Of a stretch of DNA of 64,000 nucleotides, positions 59,616 to 64,000 are shown piece by piece; the stretch's first letter is position 1, and each line of letters starts with the position of its first letter. The stretch covers positions 19,468,999 to 19,532,998 of the forward strand of contig NC_049983.1 of assembly GCF_000003815.2 (NCBI RefSeq). The letters run 5' to 3'. The notes beneath the pieces are model-generated. The model was not told the origin of the DNA. It ran no database searches and worked only from the letters and a program-made list of their open reading frames with translations. Source of the DNA: Branchiostoma floridae. Taxonomy: Eukaryota > Chordata > Leptocardii > Amphioxiformes > Branchiostomatidae. Position numbers and translations under genes: made by a program.

Positions 59616-60025
59616 GACAGTTCAGATGGTAGTCATAACTTTTCCTCAAATAACATTGGGGTTTGGTGCAGTTTCAAATATGGTAATGTTAGTAATTGAA
59701 ATAAAGGGGACACAAAATGTGTCTCTCCAGACATTTTAAATGGAATAGCCCCAAGCAATGAAATATTCATTAGAATTTCAGGTATCTGTTTCTCTTATGT
59801 TGGTGCTTCTTGTATGCTTGCAGCTTTTGTCTGTCTGATCTCACAACTTTGGATGGGGGTTGTGAGATTCTCAGCTTATGTTATGTTACATGTATTGATG
59901 TACCTGCCAAATACACATCAAAGACAACACAACATAACAAGTCACAGTTCTCTCAGACATGACATACTGTACCAAACCCCAATTTCATTTGTGGAAAAGT
60001 TATGACTACCATTATCTAAACTGTC
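59616..60025. mobile_element. element with ~65-bp terminal inverted repeats
   Basis: GACAGTTCAGATGGTAGTC at the left and its counterpart ACTACCATTATCTAAACTGTC at the right start inverted repeats extending through AAGTTATGACTACC and CCAAACCCCAATTTCAT. The inside carries the first copy of a tandem repeat whose second copy lies to the right. The superfamily and target duplication are not resolved. Confidence 0.6.
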
Positions 60026-60615
60026 TCTAATGAAATATTCATTAGAATTCCAGGTGTCTGTTTCTCTATTTTTGGCCCTTCACTTGCAAACACATGTATG
60101 CTTGTAGCATGGGTCTGTCTGATCTTTGGAGAAGTGTTGTAAGATTTCTGGCTTTGTGTGATGTAGCCTGTATTGATGTGCCTGCCAAGTACACATCAAA
60201 GACAACACAACATAAGGCCACACCAATTTAATTTCTTGGTTCACGGATTCGCTCGCTCCTATTTTTTGGAAAAAAAAATAAAAATAAAAATTACCATTCA
60301 GCAAATTTTCACAATTACTGAAACCATTCACCAACTTTCTGGTGTAGCAAATTGGCCTTTATATTATAAGCTCCTTAAAGTGTGGGTACAGGTGCTGTTA
60401 CTGTACAATAATAGTGTTTTTGTACTTTTTTCAAGCTGAAAACTTTTTTTCTTCATGTTTTGGATTAGCCGTTACCTTTACCCCAACCATTTTACAATTT
60501 TTATTTTTATTTTTATTTCGCCGTTTCGCTCCATATTTTTTATGAAAAAATCCGTGAACCAAGAAATTAAATTGGTGTGGCCTAACGAGCTGTAGGTCTC
60601 TCAGACATGGCACCT
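59755..60615. repeat. tandem duplication, second copy split by a transposon
   Basis: Copy 1 (about 59755-59985) and copy 2 (60028-60215 plus 60583-60612) share GAAATATTCATTAGAATT, ACACATCAAAGACAACACAA and CTCTCAGACATG. Copy 2 is interrupted after CATAA by the element at 60216-60582. Confidence 0.8.
60216..60582. mobile_element. PIF/Harbinger-like MITE with TAA target duplication
   Basis: 367 bp with inverted termini GGCCACACCAATTTAATTTC and GAAATTAAATTGGTGTGGCC extending through TTGGTTCACGGAT. It is flanked by TAA on both sides, the 3-bp TWA duplication typical of PIF/Harbinger. The paralogous empty site CATAACAAG in copy 1 of the surrounding duplication confirms the borders. No transposase is encoded. 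Confidence 0.85.
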
Positions 60616-60692
60616 ACATTTACCTGAAAGGTCGGTTTAACAGTAATGGGGGTAGGAAGGGACAGATGCCAAAATATGGCCACTCACAAACA

Positions 60693-60766
60693 CGACCTTT
60701 GACCTCCACCTGTCCCCAGGGAGACCAAATGGCAGATTGCATCATCATAATGTTGACTTTTGACCT
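60693..60766. promoter_or_regulatory. pair of DR1-like sites
   Basis: CGACCTTTGACCT (60693-60705) and TGACTTTTGACCT (60754-60766) each resemble a direct repeat of the nuclear-receptor half-site with 1-bp spacing. Binding is inference. Confidence 0.35.
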
Positions 60767-61233
60767 TTATCAAAGTCTTGACTAGCAGACGGGTCTAGAC
60801 ACAGCAAAAAGAGAAACTTGGTTTTTACAGTTACTGTAAAAGCCGACCCAGTGTGACATTACTTAACAGATATGTTCCATGACATTAGACATGGCATATA
60901 TAAGTCTGACCATAGTCTGGATGAACCTTTGGAAATGGAAAGGCTCATTTTTTCATCTGCCATTCTTTAAAGACATGGGGTAGTGTCACTGAATGTTTTT
61001 GCTTGACAGCCAATTAAATGGATCTTTTAAAAGTTTCTGTTATACCTTGCTGTGCTGGGAAGAGTTTTCCTTCACGGCTAAGTCTTGAAATCTATAGAGG
61101 ATGAAATAAGATGACTTGAAGAGAAAATGTGGCACTTGTCCTTGATGCTAAAACTTTGCCAAAAATTGTGCTTATCTAACTGTATAACAAGGATTTTGCT
61201 TCATGTCTTGCTGAGAATAATCCATATCTGCCC

Positions 61234-61250
61234 CTGTCCTTGGTGCTGAA
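61234..61250 (-). promoter_or_regulatory. RE1/NRSE-like site 7
   Basis: The minus strand reads TTCAGCACCAAGGACAG followed by GGGGC, 16 of 17 identical to the RE1 core. A degenerate relative lies 82 bp away at 61136-61152. Confidence 0.6.
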
Positions 61251-64000
61251 ATAGTAGTAATTTCCTCCTAGTAAATGTATATCATAAAATACAGCAGAAG
61301 TCTTCCCTTTTAATTAGCTTGCCATTCTTCACCCATGTTCAACACCATTTGCAAGTGAAGTAACAAGAGATCAATGGCTTATCTACATCACCAGTCTTCT
61401 CTGTGCTATAAGCCCATCTTTGTCACAGGCTGGCCGATCTTTGAACAGTGCTTATTGTGCATTCATGGCACGCTCCTTAACACTGCCTAGCTTTCCGAGT
61501 CTTGTTTATACTGCACTTCTTTGTTGCTTGCTTGATCCTCTTTGTTGTTAAGAACATGTTAAGATCCTGCTTACGCCAAGACACAAGAGTGCACTTCCTT
61601 CCAAGTGTTCCTAAGAGACACTGTAGACGGGAACTTTTATGCCCTGGGCAAGTCAATACACCCGCAAGGATTTGCACTGAGCACATAGGTTAAACCATTT
61701 TACACCCATTATCAGTACTTAACTTGCTCATTTTATGTGCCTTACACGCAACAGTGGTGTCATAAATGAGGAGATTTACATGGGGATGCCATTTAGTCCG
61801 ACCATGGGGACTCCAGTGCGCAGGTCCAGACCAATTTCCCGTGGCGTGTGTCGATGGATTTGCTGGGTCACCATAGTTTACTTACAGGAATCAATACTTT
61901 ATTGTGCTTCAGCCGTGGCGGGGACCTCGTGACCGCTCAGTGTACAATCAGTAGCCATATTTCTGCCCACCGGGTCCCAGTGGCCACATTACCCCCCTTG
62001 CTAATGGGCGAGTGGTGATGGCTTATGGTCACATTACGGCCAAATTCTGTAATGGTTGCAATCTGTAAGGGTCTGGTCCTTTTGATTTATGCTGGGCTCT
62101 TTCAGTGGGTTTTTAGGGTGGGCCCAAAGGGGCTATAGTGTTGCATTTAGGTTTACAAATAACACTAGAGCCAGGTCATTTTCTGTCATATATGTTGGGC
62201 AATTGTTACTAACCGTACAGCTATAAAAATATCACTTTCCACTCAGACAACCACAAGCAACCAGGTCCGCAGATACCATCACACTTAGTCATCGTTCGCT
62301 GTGATCCATAGATGTTTGTAAATTCAATATCCCATATCGTGTTATGCATATTATTTTGTGAGAGTTGCTCGGCCACTCATGTGACTCATAGATAAACACT
62401 GTGCAGCTGGCTATAGCATTGCACAGATCAGGTTGAAGCACCTAACTTCCTGGCTGAAAGATGTCTTGTATGGATCTCTACTTTCAAACTTAGATGAAAG
62501 AAAAAAATGAGGCCGTGGTTTGGAGAGAAATATGGTTCCTCGTCTTAAATCAGTCAGAAGCACATTTACTTCTGTGTCACAAAGCCTCTGATAAGCCAAA
62601 CAAAGCCCCTCCCTGGGCTGCGCTTGCCTCACTGACATTTCTCTTCCTCATTTCAGGCTTTCAAGACCAGACTAATGCTACCTATCTGGTACTATCGTCA
62701 CCTTACCTTGTGTCCCACAACTTTCCTTGGTGTGGATGTGATAATGAAGCTAACACATAGCTGGGCTTAGGAGGTGTTTGGACTGGATACAGTTAATGGA
62801 TGCACGGATAAAAGACTCCTTTTTTTCCACCAGGAAACATGCCCAACAATTTCATTTCCAAGGTTGGTAAAGCTGTGGTTCTATAGATTTGCTGTGGGTT
62901 TTGTGAAATGAAAGATGGCTGCTGACTGTTGATTTGTCAACAGTGCAAATAGATGGAGAATGTCAGATTACTTCATACTAAAATAATCATAATTTTAAAG
63001 ATAAAGATCTTGGTAAGTGTGAAAGAACCTCTTTTGCTTATGTCTACTTCAAGGTTAGAGGTTATATCATAAAGTGAAAGGGGAAACGCTATTTAGGCTA
63101 ACATTTTCCGCAGTATTTGTCACCTAATCCATTCTTGATTTGTGGTTATTACAAAATGAAGGACCAATAGCCAGATATCTGACACATGCTAATTTTTGTA
63201 TACTTTGCATCAACATATGAGATGTAAATGCAAACTAACTATGTATCATCATCCAGTACCCTCCCATGAGCAGGTGTTGGAAGAAACTTGATACAAGAAA
63301 AGTTTTGGAGACCATTTATCACACGAGCATTCCTGCACTAGACATGCCAGCTCAGCAGATTGGAGCTTTGACCTACAAAATATGCTAAATAATTGGATTT
63401 ACATATCAGAATCATGCATTTCTACGAAACCCTGTCCTTGTAAAACAATATGTACATGTGACCAACGATTAACAGTGTTCTGTATCTTCTGTAATGAACA
63501 TGGAAATAGACAAAACGCATGTTTTATTTTTCAGCTCTGTTGGAATGTGCTACTGATTTGGGTCTAACCTTGAGTTGAACCCACCCCACTGATTCCCAGG
63601 GATAGATATGCAGTAATAAAAACTCCGTTTTGACAGATTTATGACGCCATTACACTCCCTGGGTGGAAGTTTTATCAGTGCAGTAATTCTCCTGTGATAA
63701 GTCTGCATGCTTTTTAGGAAAATGCCCCCAGGACAGCTGTACCTTTTCATGTCGTACTTAGCATAATGCAAGGTTGATGCAGCTTCGGTATTCTGGGTTA
63801 TGTTGCATGTTATCTTAAAGTTTTGCACATTTTTGTTTCACACCCATTCGTACATTTAACGTTAGTGTGTTCATAAAGAAATTAACACTTTTAATCATAA
63901 TGACAATGAAAGCAGGTTTACGTCGACGGTTCAGTCCATGACCGTCTCGCAGGTTGCGATTTGCAATTTTACGACTTTACCACGACATAACCGTCTCTCA
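61251..64000. other. unassigned DNA
   Basis: No element recognised. GC-richer stretch at 61790-62010. Minus-strand frames at 62411-62638 (with a good acceptor, TTTGTTTGGCTTATCAG) and 63550-63828 are weak exon candidates only. Confidence 0.3.

Noticed and set aside
61136-61152. TTTAGCATCAAGGACAA as an RE1 site near site 7
   Set aside because: Four differences from the core, including one in each half-site; could be a decayed site but does not meet the threshold used.

Overview
The window looks like AT-rich (about 40% GC by eye), intron-rich animal DNA, dominated by non-coding sequence, small DNA-transposon derivatives and recent local tandem duplications. No open frame exceeds about 150 codons, no bacterial or viral gene organisation is present, and there are no rRNA, canonical tRNA or CRISPR features. 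Many short palindromic transposons, a REST/NRSF-type motif cluster and a high density of 100-500 bp tandem duplications suit an invertebrate deuterostome, with a lancelet (Branchiostoma) my best guess. That assignment is inference. Three runs of 100 N (4001-4100, 8629-8728, 53978-54077) are assembly gaps of unknown true length.

Layout. 1-330 is the end of a GC-rich tandem array. 0.4-24 kb holds scattered candidate exons, mostly on the minus strand, separated by intron-like DNA that contains a hAT-like element (5895-6221), a 0.3 kb unit duplicated near 7 kb, another present three times between 7.6 and 9.5 kb, and three direct modules with nuclear-receptor-like half-sites near 10.3 kb. 22.6-52 kb is seeded with eight copies or fragments of one palindromic TA-flanked element of about 210 bp (family A) and two copies of a second TA-flanked element (family B). 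It also has tandem duplications at 25.8-27.1, 38.2-38.5 and 44.4-45.6 kb, LINE and SINE fragments, and an X-box palindrome at 30.8 kb. 52.5-55.6 kb is a very large inverted repeat of about 3 kb whose arms are a higher-order 10-bp minisatellite, with the assembly gap at its centre. 57.7-60.6 kb holds another tandem duplication, a long-TIR element and a PIF/Harbinger-like element with a readable empty site.

Coding content is uncertain. Two series of minus-strand segments have splice-like borders and mostly compatible intron phases. One ends at a stop at 1513 (segments from 23.4 kb downward) and one at a stop at 35806 (segments from 40.9 kb downward). No domain was recognised, and in AT-rich DNA such series can arise by chance, so confidence is low. 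Two plus-strand segments (40886-41020, 45080-45132) are competing candidates.

The strongest unexplained signal is regulatory. Seven matches to the 17-bp core of the vertebrate RE1/NRSE element (TTCAGCACCACGGACAG), two of them perfect, lie between 11 and 61 kb with no shared flanks. By a rough uniform-composition estimate fewer than 0.02 such matches (up to two mismatches) are expected. This suggests a locus under REST-like, probably neural-restrictive, control.
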